Positions 1 to 9,012 of a stretch of DNA of 64,000 nucleotides are shown here, piece after piece (the first letter of the stretch is position 1; every line of letters begins with the position of its first letter). The notes under the pieces are model-generated. The model was not told the DNA's origin. It saw only the letters and a program-made list of their open reading frames with translations, and searched no databases. This stretch comes from Streptomyces sp. NBRC 110035. Its GTDB lineage: Bacteria > Actinomycetota > Actinomycetes > Streptomycetales > Streptomycetaceae. The stretch lies in the NCBI RefSeq assembly GCF_000829695.1, contig NZ_BBNN01000018.1, positions 372,001 through 436,000 of the forward strand, read 5' to 3'. The translations under genes were made by a program, and so were the position numbers.

Positions 1-326
1 GGGCGCCGGAACCGGCAGGGGGGCATGGCAGGGTGGTGCCGGTGGGGTGGGCCTGGTGTTTCCACCGGCGGGGGCCGGCCCGTACGGGCGGTTGCCCGTC
101 CTCCCTGTGCGGTACGGGCGACGGGGACGGCGGGCCGCCTGCCGTCCCGCGGGGGCGCCGCGTGTGAGAAGCCCCGCCGCCACGTCCCCGAGGCCTGGCC
201 TCCCCGGCACCGGGGTCTCGGTCGTCGGCACGGGGCCGGCGGGGCGTGGTGTCGCCGGCCGGCGGCGCCCGGAACGGGCGCGGGGCCAGGGCTTTGCCGG
301 TACGAGGCTACGCGGCCCGGCTCGGG
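1..326. other. gene-free stretch at window edge
   Basis: No reading frame here has recognisable homology or good codon usage. It lies just downstream of the last cob gene on the minus strand. It contains a 12-bp perfect palindrome, GCCCGTACGGGC, at 78-89 and several GC-rich inverted segments that could end transcription of the cob operon. I see no riboswitch signature here on either strand. Confidence 0.5.
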
Positions 327-1403
327 TCAGACCGTGTCCAGGGCCCGGCCCAGGGCCTTCAGGAACGCGTCCGTCGTCGCGCGGTCGCGTACCGCGACGC
401 GCAGCCAGCGTTCGTCGAGGCCCGGGAACGTGTCCCCGCGTCGTACCGCGAAGCCCAGGGCGCGCAGGCGCTCCCGTACCGCCGCCGCGCGCGGGAGCCG
501 CAGGAGGACGAAGGGACCCTCGGCGCCTTCCACGACCCGTACCCCGCGGCCGGCGAACTCCCCGAGCCCGGTGAGGAGACGGGAGCGGTCCGCGGCGACG
601 CGGCGGGCCGCCTCGGCCGCCTCCGCCAGGGCCCCGGGCCCGACGCACGCCTGCGCCGCGGCCAGCGCGGGCGTGGACACCGGCCACAGGGGCTGCGCCC
701 GCGCCAGCCGCTCGACCGTCTCCGGCCCGGCCAGCACGTACCCGATGCGCAGCCCCGCCAGGCCCCACGTCTTGGTGAGGCTGCGCAGCACCACCAGCCC
801 CGGCACGTCCGTCCGCCCGGCCAGCGTCTCCCGCTCACCGGGCACCGCGTCCAGGAACGCCTCGTCCACGACCAGCGTCCGCCCGGGCCGGGCGAGCCGG
901 GCGACGGCGGCGGCCGGGTGCAGGACGGACGTCGGATTCGTCGGGTTGCCGATCACCACCAGGTCCGCGGACCCGGGAACCGCCTCGGGGTCCAGCCGGA
1001 AACCGTCCTCCTCCCGCAGCAGCACCCGGTCGACCGTGTGCCCCGCCTCCCGCAGCGCCGCCTCCGGCTCCGTGAACTGCGGATGCACCACCACCGGCCG
1101 GCGCACCCTCAGCGCCCGCGCCAGCAGCACGAACGCCTCCGCCGCCCCCGCAGTCAGCAGCACCCGCTCCACCGGCAGCCCGTGCCGCGCCGCCACCGCG
1201 GCCCGCGCCGCCCGCCCGTCCGGGTAGGCGGCGAGGCCGGCCAGCGATCCGGCGATGCGCTCGCGCAGCCACGCCGGGGGAGTGTCCGCGCGGACGTTCA
1301 CGGCCAGGTCGACCAGTGCGGCACCGTCGTCGCGGACCTCGGCGTCCCCGTGGTGCCGCAGGTCGTGCCCGACTGCCCTGGGGGCGGCGGAGTCAGTGCG
1401 CAT
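327..1403 (-). CDS. cobC: CobC-type PLP-dependent aminotransferase-fold protein of cobalamin synthesis
   Basis: This is a fold-type I PLP enzyme (358 aa) of the group annotated in actinobacteria as CobC, related to L-threonine-O-3-phosphate decarboxylase, which supplies the aminopropanol arm of cobalamin. Visible features are NPTNPT at about residues 153-158, the DEAF cofactor-binding Asp at about 180, and SLTKTWG with the Schiff-base lysine at about 211. Size is normal for the family. It is the last gene of the minus-strand cob run and its ATG start overlaps the end of cbiX by 11 bases. The family call is firm. Decarboxylase rather than aminotransferase activity is inferred from context. Confidence 0.85.
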   Translation of the reverse strand: MRTDSAAPRAVGHDLRHHGDAEVRDDGAALVDLAVNVRADTPPAWLRERIAGSLAGLAAYPDGRAARAAVAARHGLPVERVLLTAGAAEAFVLLARALRVRRPVVVHPQFTEPEAALREAGHTVDRVLLREEDGFRLDPEAVPGSADLVVIGNPTNPTSVLHPAAAVARLARPGRTLVVDEAFLDAVPGERETLAGRTDVPGLVVLRSLTKTWGLAGLRIGYVLAGPETVERLARAQPLWPVSTPALAAAQACVGPGALAEAAEAARRVAADRSRLLTGLGEFAGRGVRVVEGAEGPFVLLRLPRAAAVRERLRALGFAVRRGDTFPGLDERWLRVAVRDRATTDAFLKALGRALDTV

Positions 1404-2304
1404 GGGAGTGCGTGTGACCGTGGTCGTGGCCGTGATGGTGGTGGCCGTCGTCGTCCGGGTGGAAGTGGGGCTGCTGCGCCATCCCCACCTTGTCCTCGAA
1501 GCCCGGCAGCGCGATCCGGTACACGCAGCTGTCGCAGTTCATCCGCAGGTCGCCCTTCACCGCCTCCGCGTACCGCTCCATCACCAGGTCCAGCAGCTCC
1601 GGCTCGGGACCGATGACGTCCGCCGACCGCACCTGTGTCTCCGGGTGCGCCGCCGCCCACTCCTCCGTCTGCCGCCGTACCCGGTCCGGCAGGATGCCGG
1701 TGAACAGGAAGTACGGCAGGACCACGATCCGCCGGGCGCCGAGCCGCACGCACCGGTCCAGCCCGCCCGGCACGTCCGGCGCGGCCAGCGACACGAACGC
1801 CGTCTCCAAGGCCCCGTACCCGCGCCCCTCCCACAGCAGCCGCGCCGCCTTGAACACCTCGGCGTTGGCGTCCGGGTCCGTCGACCCGCGCCCCACCAGC
1901 AGCACGGTCACCTCGGCGGGGTCCCAGGAGGGATCCACCGCCTGGGCCAGCCGCCGCTCCAGCACGCTCAGCAGGGCGGGGTGCGGGCCCAGCGGACGGC
2001 CGTACGTGTAGGAGAGGCCGGGGTGGCGTTCCTTCTCCCGGGCCAGCGCCGCCGGAATGTCGCCCTTGGCGTGTCCGGCGGACACCAGCATCAGCGGGAC
2101 CGCCGCGAACCGCCGTACGCCCCGCTCCACCAGCTCGGCGACGGCCTCGCCCAGCGGCGGCGGGGACAGCTCGATGAAGCCGCCGGCGACGGGCAGTTCG
2201 GGGTTCCGGCGCCCCAGCTCCCGTACGAAGTCCCGGAACGCCTGTGCTCCGGCGTCGTCCCGGGTGCCGTGGCCGGCGATGAGCAGCGCGGGCTGGGTGG
2301 TCAC
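1393..2304 (-). CDS. cbiX: sirohydrochlorin chelatase, long CbiX form with His-rich tail
   Basis: CbiX-type class II chelatase (303 aa) that inserts cobalt, or possibly iron, into sirohydrochlorin in the cytoplasm. The sequence has two tandem CbiX half-domains. The first starts with LLIAGHGTRDD, whose His is the expected metal ligand; the second begins around LLVGRGSTDP. After about residue 250 comes MNCDSC, which fits the MxCxxC iron-sulfur motif reported for CbiX-L, and then a C-terminal tail containing about 14 histidines, a likely metal store. The start is GTG in a GTGA overlap with the cobH stop. A ferrochelatase role for sirohaem cannot be excluded, but the cob context favours cobalt. 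Confidence 0.88.
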   Translation of the reverse strand: MTTQPALLIAGHGTRDDAGAQAFRDFVRELGRRNPELPVAGGFIELSPPPLGEAVAELVERGVRRFAAVPLMLVSAGHAKGDIPAALAREKERHPGLSYTYGRPLGPHPALLSVLERRLAQAVDPSWDPAEVTVLLVGRGSTDPDANAEVFKAARLLWEGRGYGALETAFVSLAAPDVPGGLDRCVRLGARRIVVLPYFLFTGILPDRVRRQTEEWAAAHPETQVRSADVIGPEPELLDLVMERYAEAVKGDLRMNCDSCVYRIALPGFEDKVGMAQQPHFHPDDDGHHHHGHDHGHTHSHAH

Positions 2305-2891
2305 AGGTCGTTCTCCTCAGACGAAGTGGGGTGGTACAAAAGGGCGTTGAGCGCGGCTGCGGCGACCGCCGAACCGCCCTTCTCGGACACGTTGCTCACG
2401 GCGGGCAGCCCGCTTTCGCGCAACGCGGCCTTGGACTCGGACGCTCCGACGAAACCGACGGGCAGCCCGATGACGAGCGCGGGCGAGGCGTCCAGGGTCA
2501 GCAGCTCCTCGAGGGCGGTCGGCGCGCAGCCGATTACCCACAGGGCACCGGGCCCCACCTCGTCGTACGCCAGCCGCACCGCGTGCGCGGAACGCGTCAG
2601 ACCGGGCCCGGACCTGGCGTCCTTGAGCCGGCACACGGTCTCGCGGCGGGTGATCCCCGCCGCGACCATCTCCACGTCCGCGACGACCGGCGCCCCGGCA
2701 TGCAGCGCGGCGTGGGCCGCCGCCAGCTCCGCCTCGTCCAGCACGAGATCGGACGCGTAGTCCAGGTCGGCCGCCGAGTGGACGACCCGCTCGACGACCG
2801 CCCGGGTCAGCGGCGGGAAGTGCGAGGTGTCCAGCCGGGACCGCAGCCGCCGGAAGGACTCCTGCTCGATGGGGTGGACGACACGGTTCAC
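2301..2891 (-). CDS. cobH: precorrin-8X methylmutase
   Basis: CobH/CbiC family (196 aa) catalyses the 1,5-sigmatropic methyl shift that turns precorrin-8X into hydrogenobyrinic acid (or the cobalt equivalent). The N-terminal HPIEQESF is the family signature. A conserved His follows at about residue 38 (VHSAAD), the candidate catalytic residue, and the GFVGASESK segment near the C-terminus is typical. Length is normal. The GTG start overlaps the cbiGH stop (GTGA) and its own stop overlaps the cbiX start, so it is tightly coupled on both sides. Confidence 0.9.
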   Translation of the reverse strand: MNRVVHPIEQESFRRLRSRLDTSHFPPLTRAVVERVVHSAADLDYASDLVLDEAELAAAHAALHAGAPVVADVEMVAAGITRRETVCRLKDARSGPGLTRSAHAVRLAYDEVGPGALWVIGCAPTALEELLTLDASPALVIGLPVGFVGASESKAALRESGLPAVSNVSEKGGSAVAAAALNALLYHPTSSEENDL

Positions 2892-4612
2892 CGGGACTCC
2901 TCCCGGCCCGCGGCGGAGCCGCTCGTCGATGCCGCCTGCCAGCGGTAGCCGCGCGGGGTGACCATCCGGCCCGCGACCTCGCGGGTCGCCGTGTTGCCCA
3001 CGGTCACCACCGTCATCATGTCGACGGTCACCGGGTCCAGCGCGGCCAGCGTCGTCAGCCGGCTCGACTCGTCCGGCCGCGAGGCGTTCCGCACGACACC
3101 GACCGGCGTCGTCGGCCGCCGGTGCTCCGCGAGGATCGCGAGGGCCTTGGGCAGCTGCCAGTCACGGCCCCGGCTGCGCGGGTTGTAGAACGTCACGACG
3201 AGGTCGGCCTCGGCCGAGGCCCGCACCCGCCGTTCGATGACCTCCCACGGCGTGTGCAGGTCGGACAGGCTGATCGACACATGGTCGTGGCCCAGCGGCG
3301 CGCCGAGGACCGCCCCGGCCGCCAGCGCCGCCGTCACGCCGGGCACGCCGACCACGTCGATGTCGTCGGACGCCTCGGCGAGCGCCGGGGAGGCCATGGC
3401 GTACACGCCCGCGTCCCCGCTGCCGACCAGCGCGACCGCCCGCCCCCGGCGGGCCTGTTCGACGGCCGTGCGCGCCCGCTCCTCCTCCGCACCGAGCCCC
3501 GACTCCAGGACCAGGGTGCCGGGCCGCAGCAGATCGCGGATCTGGTCGACGTACTGGTCGAGACCCACCAGCACGGACGCGCCCCGCAGCTCCGCCTTCG
3601 CACGCGGGGTGAGCAGGTCCCGGGCGCCCGGCCCGAGCCCGACCACCGCGAGCCGCCCGCGCCCCGGCCGCCGCACGACGGCACAGGTCGCCATCGCGGG
3701 CCGCCCGTCCCCGCGTTCCGACTTGCGCTTGGGCACGAGGAGCTCGCCCCCGCCCGCCAGCGCGGCGGCCTCCGCCACCGACGGGGTGCCGACGGCGGCG
3801 AGCGGCGCGCCGGAGGGGTTCGGCACGCCCACGCGCGCCAACTCCTCGGCGGCGTACGTCACCAGCGGCACCGCGAGCCGCCGGGCCGCCTCCACGATGC
3901 CGGGCTCCCCGGCCTTCGTGTCCACGGTGGCCAGGCGGGCGAGCGACGCGGCCGACAACCCGGCGTCGCGCAGCGCGCCCTCGACCAGCGCGAGCACCTC
4001 CTCGGCCGGCGCGCCCCTGGAGGCGCCGACCCCGACGACGAGGGTCGGCGGCCGGAGGACGACCTCTCCTGCGCGAGGTCCGACCACACGGTCCGTGAGC
4101 CGGACCGTGTACGCCCCCTCGCCGGAGAGCGGCAGCGGCGGCAGCGGCCAGGTCACGTCGGCGCGCAGCGCCACCGCCTCGCCGTCCAGCAGCGCGCGCG
4201 ACACGGCGGCCACGTCGCCCTCCACCGGCAGACCCAGGGTGTCCAGGCCGGCCAGCCCCACGGCATCGGTCGCCGTGGTCACCACCGGCTCGGCGCCCAG
4301 CACCTCGCCGACCTCGCGCGCGAGCTCGTTCGCACCGCCGCCGTGCCCGCCCACCAGCGACACCGCGAACCGGCCCGCCTCGTCGACGCACACCACGCCC
4401 GGGTCGCTCGCCTTGTCCTCCAGCAGCGGTGCCACCAGCCGCACCACCGCGCCCGTGGCCAGGAAGCACACGATCCGCTCGCACTGCGCGAACGCCGCCC
4501 GCACGGCGTCCCCGACGGGACCCTCGTACACGCGGGTACGGTCCGGCCACGCGGCGGCCAGCCGGTCCCGCGCGGCGGCTCCCGCCGCGGTGGCGGAAAT
4601 GAGGCCGATCAC
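2888..4612 (-). CDS. cobJ: CbiG-CbiH fusion: cobalamin biosynthesis protein / precorrin-3B C17-methyltransferase
   Basis: A bifunctional protein of about 574 aa. The N-terminal half (from VIGLISATAAG to about residue 320) is CbiG-like, involved in ring contraction and deacylation. The C-terminal half, starting at RGRLAVVGLGPG, is a tetrapyrrole SAM methyltransferase of the CobJ/CbiH type that methylates C17 of precorrin-3B. I chose GTG at 4612 because it makes a GTGA overlap with the cobL stop; the frame stays open 23 codons upstream, but that part reads antisense-like and lies inside cobL. CbiG-CbiH fusions are known in actinobacteria. The CbiG half belongs to the cobalt-early type of pathway, although cobN is also present here. 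Confidence 0.88.
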   Translation of the reverse strand: MIGLISATAAGAAARDRLAAAWPDRTRVYEGPVGDAVRAAFAQCERIVCFLATGAVVRLVAPLLEDKASDPGVVCVDEAGRFAVSLVGGHGGGANELAREVGEVLGAEPVVTTATDAVGLAGLDTLGLPVEGDVAAVSRALLDGEAVALRADVTWPLPPLPLSGEGAYTVRLTDRVVGPRAGEVVLRPPTLVVGVGASRGAPAEEVLALVEGALRDAGLSAASLARLATVDTKAGEPGIVEAARRLAVPLVTYAAEELARVGVPNPSGAPLAAVGTPSVAEAAALAGGGELLVPKRKSERGDGRPAMATCAVVRRPGRGRLAVVGLGPGARDLLTPRAKAELRGASVLVGLDQYVDQIRDLLRPGTLVLESGLGAEEERARTAVEQARRGRAVALVGSGDAGVYAMASPALAEASDDIDVVGVPGVTAALAAGAVLGAPLGHDHVSISLSDLHTPWEVIERRVRASAEADLVVTFYNPRSRGRDWQLPKALAILAEHRRPTTPVGVVRNASRPDESSRLTTLAALDPVTVDMMTVVTVGNTATREVAGRMVTPRGYRWQAASTSGSAAGREESR

Positions 4613-5880
4613 TGGGCAACTCCTTCTCTGTCGATGCCGTCGAAACCGTTGCCGGTCTCCGCCGGGGGCCGTACGCCCCACAGCAGGAAGACGGGGTTGG
4701 TCGCCGCCAGCCGGGTCACGTCCCCGGGCAGCGGCGCGAGACGCGACGACTGCAGCAGCACCCCGCCGCAGGTGAAACCGGCCCCGGTCAGCGCCTCACG
4801 CACGGCCGGCACCCGGTCCAGCGCGGCCAGGGCGACGACGACCGTGCGCCGTGCCCGCCGCGCGCACGCGGTGACGACGACGGGCAGGTCCCGCCCGCCC
4901 CCGCCGACGAACACCGCGTCGGGATCGTCGAGATCGGACAGCACGGTCGGCGCCGCCCCGTGCACCACGCGTACGTCCACCCCGTGCGCGAGGGCGTTGG
5001 CGCGGATCCGCCCCACTCCGTCCGCGGTCTTCTCCACCGCGGTGACGGCGGCGCCCAACCGGGCGCACTCCACGGCGACGGACCCCGAACCCGCGCCGAC
5101 GTCCCACACCGACTCGCCGGGGCGCGGCCCGAGTCGTGCCAGCGCCAGTGCCCGCACCTCGAACTTGGTGATCATCGAGTCCCGGTGGGCGAACGCGGTC
5201 TCCTCCAGCGCCCAGCCGCCCGGCCGGCCGGCGGCCCCGCCCGCGACGGTCCGCACCGGACCGAGGGCCCGCGGCTCGTCCAGGCACAGCACGACGCTCA
5301 CCGCGTTCCCCCAGTCCCGCGCCGCCGCCCGGGCGGGTGCGACCCGCTCGATCCGCTCACGCTCCGGATCGCCCAGCGAGGAGGCGACGACCAGAACGCG
5401 GTCCGGGCAGTGCCGGGCCAGCGCGGCCCCCAGCTCCGCCGGTCCGGCGCCCGGCCCGGTCAGCACGGCGACCTTCGGATGCGCGCGGCACAGGTTCACG
5501 GCCGTACGCGGGTCCCTGCCGTGCGCGCTGACCACGACCGCGTCGTCCCAGGGCAGCCCGACCCGTGCGAAGGCGGCGGCCACCGAGGAGACACCCGGCC
5601 GCACGTCCAGCAGCTCCGGCCCGAACCGCTCGGCCAGCGCCCGCACGATCCCCAGGAACCCGGGGTCCCCGGACGCCAGCACGACGGTCCGGCGCTCCTC
5701 GGCGACGTACTTCTCCACGGTCTCCAGCGCCGGCGCCAACGGCCCGAGGACGACCTGCTCGGCCCCCTCGGGCAGCCGCACGGCGTCCAGGTGCCGCCGC
5801 CCGCCCACGACCAGCTCCGCCCCGGCGAGGACGGCCCCGTCCGGAGGCACCCCGGTTCCGGTGCCCACGACGGTGATCAC
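4609..5880 (-). CDS. cobL: precorrin-6Y C5,15-methyltransferase (decarboxylating)
   Basis: CobL, a CbiE-CbiT fusion (423 aa) that methylates C5 and C15 of precorrin-6Y and removes the C12 acetate carboxyl. The N-terminal CbiE domain opens with VVGTGTGVPP. The CbiT domain, from about residue 220, shows the SAM-binding motif VWDVGAGSGSVAVE. Full length for the fused form. The GTG start overlaps the cobM stop (GTGA). It sits between two other corrin methyltransferase genes, matching its pathway position. Confidence 0.92.
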   Translation of the reverse strand: MITVVGTGTGVPPDGAVLAGAELVVGGRRHLDAVRLPEGAEQVVLGPLAPALETVEKYVAEERRTVVLASGDPGFLGIVRALAERFGPELLDVRPGVSSVAAAFARVGLPWDDAVVVSAHGRDPRTAVNLCRAHPKVAVLTGPGAGPAELGAALARHCPDRVLVVASSLGDPERERIERVAPARAAARDWGNAVSVVLCLDEPRALGPVRTVAGGAAGRPGGWALEETAFAHRDSMITKFEVRALALARLGPRPGESVWDVGAGSGSVAVECARLGAAVTAVEKTADGVGRIRANALAHGVDVRVVHGAAPTVLSDLDDPDAVFVGGGGRDLPVVVTACARRARRTVVVALAALDRVPAVREALTGAGFTCGGVLLQSSRLAPLPGDVTRLAATNPVFLLWGVRPPAETGNGFDGIDREGVAQ

Positions 5881-6695
5881 GTGCTCGCGCCCTTACTGCG
5901 CAACGCCCTGCGGGCCTTCGGGTCGGCCTTGCGGTAACCGTGGAAGTGACCGGGGTGATACAGGTGCGAGCGGGTGCCGCTCGCGTCGAGCGCCGGGCCG
6001 ACGAGGAACAGGGTGTGCTTCCAGAGCTTGTGCTCCTTGACCGTCTCCTCCAGCGTGCCGATCGTGCACTTCACGACCAGCTCCTCCGGCCAGGTCGCCT
6101 GGTACGCGACGACGACCGGCGTACCGGTCGGGTAGCCGCCCTCCAGCAGCTCCCGCACCAGCTGACCGCTGCGCGCCGCCGACAGGAAGACCGCCATGGT
6201 GGTGCCGTGCCGTGCGAACTCCCGGACCTCCTCACCGGGCGGCATCGGCGTCTTGCCGCCGCCCAGCCGGGTCAGCACCACGGACTGCGCCACCTCGGGA
6301 ATGGTCAGCTCCCGCTGCGCGAGCGCCGCGACGGCCGAGAAGGACGACACACCGGGCACGATCTCGGTGGCGATGCCCAGCTCGGCACACCGGTCGAGCT
6401 GCTCCTGCGTGCCGCCCCAGAGCGAGGGGTCACCGGAGTGGATCCTGGCCACCCTCAGCCCCTGGGAGAGGGCCCGTTCGTACACGGCCACGACGTCCTC
6501 CAGGGACATCGTGGCCGAGTCCAGGATCTCGGCGTCCTCCCGCGCGTGGTCGAGGACCTCCGCCTGGACCAGGCTGGCGGCCCAGACCACGACATCGGCC
6601 TCGGCGATCACGCGCGCGGCGCGCAGCGTCAGCAGATCGGCGGCACCGGGGCCGGCACCGACGAAGGTCACCTTGCCGGTGGGGGCGTCGGCCAT
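5877..6695 (-). CDS. cobM: precorrin-4 C11-methyltransferase
   Basis: CobM/CbiF family SAM-dependent tetrapyrrole methyltransferase (272 aa). The nucleotide-binding start VTFVGAGPGAADLLTLR and the internal HSGDPSLWG loop are both family hallmarks. The ATG at 6695 was chosen because it follows an AGGAGAGG ribosome-binding site at suitable spacing and begins just before the conserved domain. The open frame runs 75 codons further upstream through a tandem-repeat spacer with no homology. Unlike most neighbours it does not overlap the preceding gene: a 92-bp gap containing 9-bp repeats separates it from cobI. Confidence 0.92.
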   Translation of the reverse strand: MADAPTGKVTFVGAGPGAADLLTLRAARVIAEADVVVWAASLVQAEVLDHAREDAEILDSATMSLEDVVAVYERALSQGLRVARIHSGDPSLWGGTQEQLDRCAELGIATEIVPGVSSFSAVAALAQRELTIPEVAQSVVLTRLGGGKTPMPPGEEVREFARHGTTMAVFLSAARSGQLVRELLEGGYPTGTPVVVAYQATWPEELVVKCTIGTLEETVKEHKLWKHTLFLVGPALDASGTRSHLYHPGHFHGYRKADPKARRALRSKGAST

Positions 6696-6713
6696 GGGGA
6701 AACGATCCTCTCC

Positions 6714-6777
6714 TGAGGTTTCTGAGGTTTCTGAGGTTTCTGAGGTTTTTGCGGGTCCTGCGGGTCCTGCGGGTCCT
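6714..6777. repeat. two adjacent 9-bp tandem repeats between cobI and cobM
   Basis: On the plus strand, TGAGGTTTC occurs three times plus one variant ending TTTT (6714-6749). One base later GCGGGTCCT occurs three times (6751-6777). Both have a 9-bp period, so copy-number changes alter the spacer by 9 bp steps. On the transcribed minus strand they lie between the cobI stop and the cobM ribosome-binding site. Confidence 0.9.
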
Positions 6778-6787
6778 GGGACCGCGC

Positions 6788-7543
6788 TCACAACTTGCCG
6801 CCCCGCCCGCCGTCCCGCCGGGGCGGAGCGATGAGCGTCGACAGATAGGGCAGGGGCGCCCCGTCCAGCTCGGCGGCCGGCCGGACGAACTCCTCCGGCA
6901 GCCCGAGCGCCGCCCCCCACACGGCGTCCCCGAGCCGCCCGCTCTCCCTCAGCGCCTCGGCCACCTCGCCCGCCCGCCGCCCGAACTTGTAGGCGACGAC
7001 CGTGCCGGGCCCGGCCAGCGCGTCCTTGAGCACGGCGGACCCGGCGGTCACCGGCACCAGCGTGAGCGGCTCGGTCCCCTCGGTGAGCACGGCACCGGAA
7101 CGCGCCGCCAGGTCCTGCATCGCAGTGATCCCCGGCACGGTCTCGACGACCGTCCCCGGCACCGACTCCGCGACGGTCTGGGCGAGATACGTGAACGTCG
7201 AGTACACGTTGGGATCACCGATGGTCGCGAACGCGACGTGACCGCTCTCCCGCAGCAGCCCGGCCACCCGCTCACCGGCCGCGTCCCAGGCGGCCTCGCG
7301 CCGCGCCCGGTCGGTGCGCTCGTTCAGCGCGAACACCACCCGGACGACCTTCTCCCGGGGCACGTAGTGCAGCACGGTGGCCTCGGCCCGCCCCCGCTCC
7401 CCGCCGTCCTTCCCGTCGGGTGCCGCCATCACGGGCACGACGACGACGCCGGCCGCGCGCAGGGCGTTCACCCCCTTCACGGTCACCAGTTCCGGATCAC
7501 CGGGGCCGACCCCGACCCCGATCAGCCTGTTCCTGCCGCTCAT
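6788..7543 (-). CDS. cobI: precorrin-2 C20-methyltransferase
   Basis: CobI/CbiL family (251 aa) methylates C20 of precorrin-2 with SAM, the first step committed to cobalamin. The N-terminal LIGVGVGPGDPELVTVKGV is the classic signature of the family, and ATIGDPNVYSTF is the second conserved loop. The ATG at 7543 forms an ATGA overlap with the cobB stop and directly precedes the conserved domain; the longer open frame upstream lies inside cobB and was rejected. Length is normal. Confidence 0.93.
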   Translation of the reverse strand: MSGRNRLIGVGVGPGDPELVTVKGVNALRAAGVVVVPVMAAPDGKDGGERGRAEATVLHYVPREKVVRVVFALNERTDRARREAAWDAAGERVAGLLRESGHVAFATIGDPNVYSTFTYLAQTVAESVPGTVVETVPGITAMQDLAARSGAVLTEGTEPLTLVPVTAGSAVLKDALAGPGTVVAYKFGRRAGEVAEALRESGRLGDAVWGAALGLPEEFVRPAAELDGAPLPYLSTLIAPPRRDGGRGGKL

Positions 7544-9012
7544 GACGTCCGGCACCTCTCGACGAACCGACGGGCCACACCGGGCTCGGACGCCCAGTGC
7601 GTGTGCAGATAGCTCGCGTGCACACCGCGCTGTACGAAGCCTTCGACGCGCGGCGCCGGTGTCCGCACCCCCCACGCGGGAGCGCCCCCCGCACCGGGTT
7701 CGACGACGGTGCGGTGGAACTCGTGTCCCCGCATCCGCGCCCCGGCCCCGGCCAGCACACTGTCGGACACCGCCACGGCGTCCCGGTAGCCCAGGGTGAG
7801 CCGCCCGGTCATCCGCGCGGAGGCGTCCAGCACCCCGCACATGGACAGCCCGTCCAGCTCCCGGCACAGGTACAGCAGTCCCGCACACTCGGCGGCGACC
7901 GGCGCACCCCTCTCCGCGAGGGCGCCCACGGCCTTCCTGAGCCGTTCGTTGGCGGACAGCTCGGAGGCGTACACCTCGGGAAACCCGCCACCGACCACCA
8001 ACCCGCGGGCCCCGTCGGGCAGCTCCTCGTCCCGCAACGGATCGAAGACGACGACGTCGGCCCCGGCGGCGGCAAGCAACTCGGCCTGCTCGGCATAGGA
8101 GAAGGTGAACGCGGCCCCACCGGCCACGGCGACCACCGGCAGCCCGTCCGGGGGCACCTCCCTGCTCGAAGAACTCGGGGAAGCCTGAGGACGAGGCCGT
8201 TCAGGCCGGAGGCGGGGGTCCGGGGGCGCGGCCCCCGGGGCCGGGGAGGGAAGGGGCGGCGGGGACGAGGAAGTCAGAGCCGCACCCGCGTCCCACCCCG
8301 CACACGACAACGCCCCGGCCCCCCGGGCCAGGGAGACCAACACCTCCAGGTCACAGCCCTCGGCCACCTGCGCGGCCATCGCACCGACCGCGTCGACCGC
8401 CCCGGCCCGCCGCTCGGCCACCGGCACCAGTCCCAGATGCCGAGCCGGCGTCTCGACCTGGGCGGCCCGCCGCAGAACACCCAGCACGGGCACGCCGACG
8501 GGGTCGAGTGCCTCCCGCAGCAACGCCTCGTGCCGGTCCGAGGCGACCTTGTTGAGGATCACGCCCCCGATCCGCACCTCCGGATCCCAGGACACGAACC
8601 CGTGCACCAGCGCCGCCACCGACCGCGACTGCGACGACGCGTCCACGACCAGCACCACCGGCGCCCGCAGCAGCTTCGCCACCTGGGCCGTGGACGCCAG
8701 CTCCCCTTCGCCCGCGGCCCCGTCGTACAGCCCCATCACGCCCTCGACGACCGCGATGTCACACCCGCGCGCCCCGTGCAGGAACAACGGCCCGATCAGC
8801 TCGGGCCCGCACAGGTACGCGTCCAGGTTGCGCCCCACGCGCCCGGTGGCGAGCGCGTGATACCCGGGGTCGATGTAGTCCGGCCCGACCTTGTGCGGGG
8901 ACACGGCGAGCCCCCGCGCGGTGAGCGCGGCCATCAACCCCGTGGCCACGGTGGTCTTGCCGCTGCCCGAGGAGGGCGCGGCGACGACCAGCCGGGGCAC
9001 CGACGCCCTCAC
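7540..9012 (-). CDS. cobB: cobyrinate / hydrogenobyrinate a,c-diamide synthase
   Basis: CobB/CbiA (about 490 aa) amidates the a and c side chains using glutamine and ATP. The N-terminal dethiobiotin-synthetase-like domain has the P-loop VAAPSSGSGKTT. The C-terminal class I glutamine amidotransferase domain has the nucleophile in AAECAGLLYLC and a GHEFHRT histidine segment. The start is GTG at 9012, overlapping the cobO stop (GTGA); a second GTG at 9015 is equally possible. The domains are joined by a long Pro/Ser/Arg-rich linker of roughly 45 residues, encoded by DNA that looks like an extragenic palindrome (8160-8275). That linker is unlikely to be conserved. Confidence 0.9.
   Translation of the reverse strand: MRASVPRLVVAAPSSGSGKTTVATGLMAALTARGLAVSPHKVGPDYIDPGYHALATGRVGRNLDAYLCGPELIGPLFLHGARGCDIAVVEGVMGLYDGAAGEGELASTAQVAKLLRAPVVLVVDASSQSRSVAALVHGFVSWDPEVRIGGVILNKVASDRHEALLREALDPVGVPVLGVLRRAAQVETPARHLGLVPVAERRAGAVDAVGAMAAQVAEGCDLEVLVSLARGAGALSCAGWDAGAALTSSSPPPLPSPAPGAAPPDPRLRPERPRPQASPSSSSREVPPDGLPVVAVAGGAAFTFSYAEQAELLAAAGADVVVFDPLRDEELPDGARGLVVGGGFPEVYASELSANERLRKAVGALAERGAPVAAECAGLLYLCRELDGLSMCGVLDASARMTGRLTLGYRDAVAVSDSVLAGAGARMRGHEFHRTVVEPGAGGAPAWGVRTPAPRVEGFVQRGVHASYLHTHWASEPGVARRFVERCRTS
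8160..8275. repeat. REP-like palindromic sequence inside cobB
   Basis: The core is CCGGGGGC-GCG-GCCCCCGG at 8220-8238, an 8-bp perfect stem, flanked by the sort of G-rich sequence seen in streptomycete intergenic palindromes. It lies wholly inside cobB and is read in frame as a low-complexity Pro/Ser/Arg linker between the two enzyme domains. Assignment to a dispersed repeat family is from general recognition of such elements and was not checked by search. Confidence 0.5.

Noticed and set aside
1..326. Possible second B12 riboswitch at the window edge
   Set aside because: The conserved blocks (AGCCAGGAACTC-like box and GCCACTG) are absent on both strands.
25..1616. Long plus-strand open frames over the cobC and cbiX genes
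   Set aside because: They are Arg/Pro/Gly-rich antisense shadows caused by high GC; the minus-strand proteins have clear family motifs.
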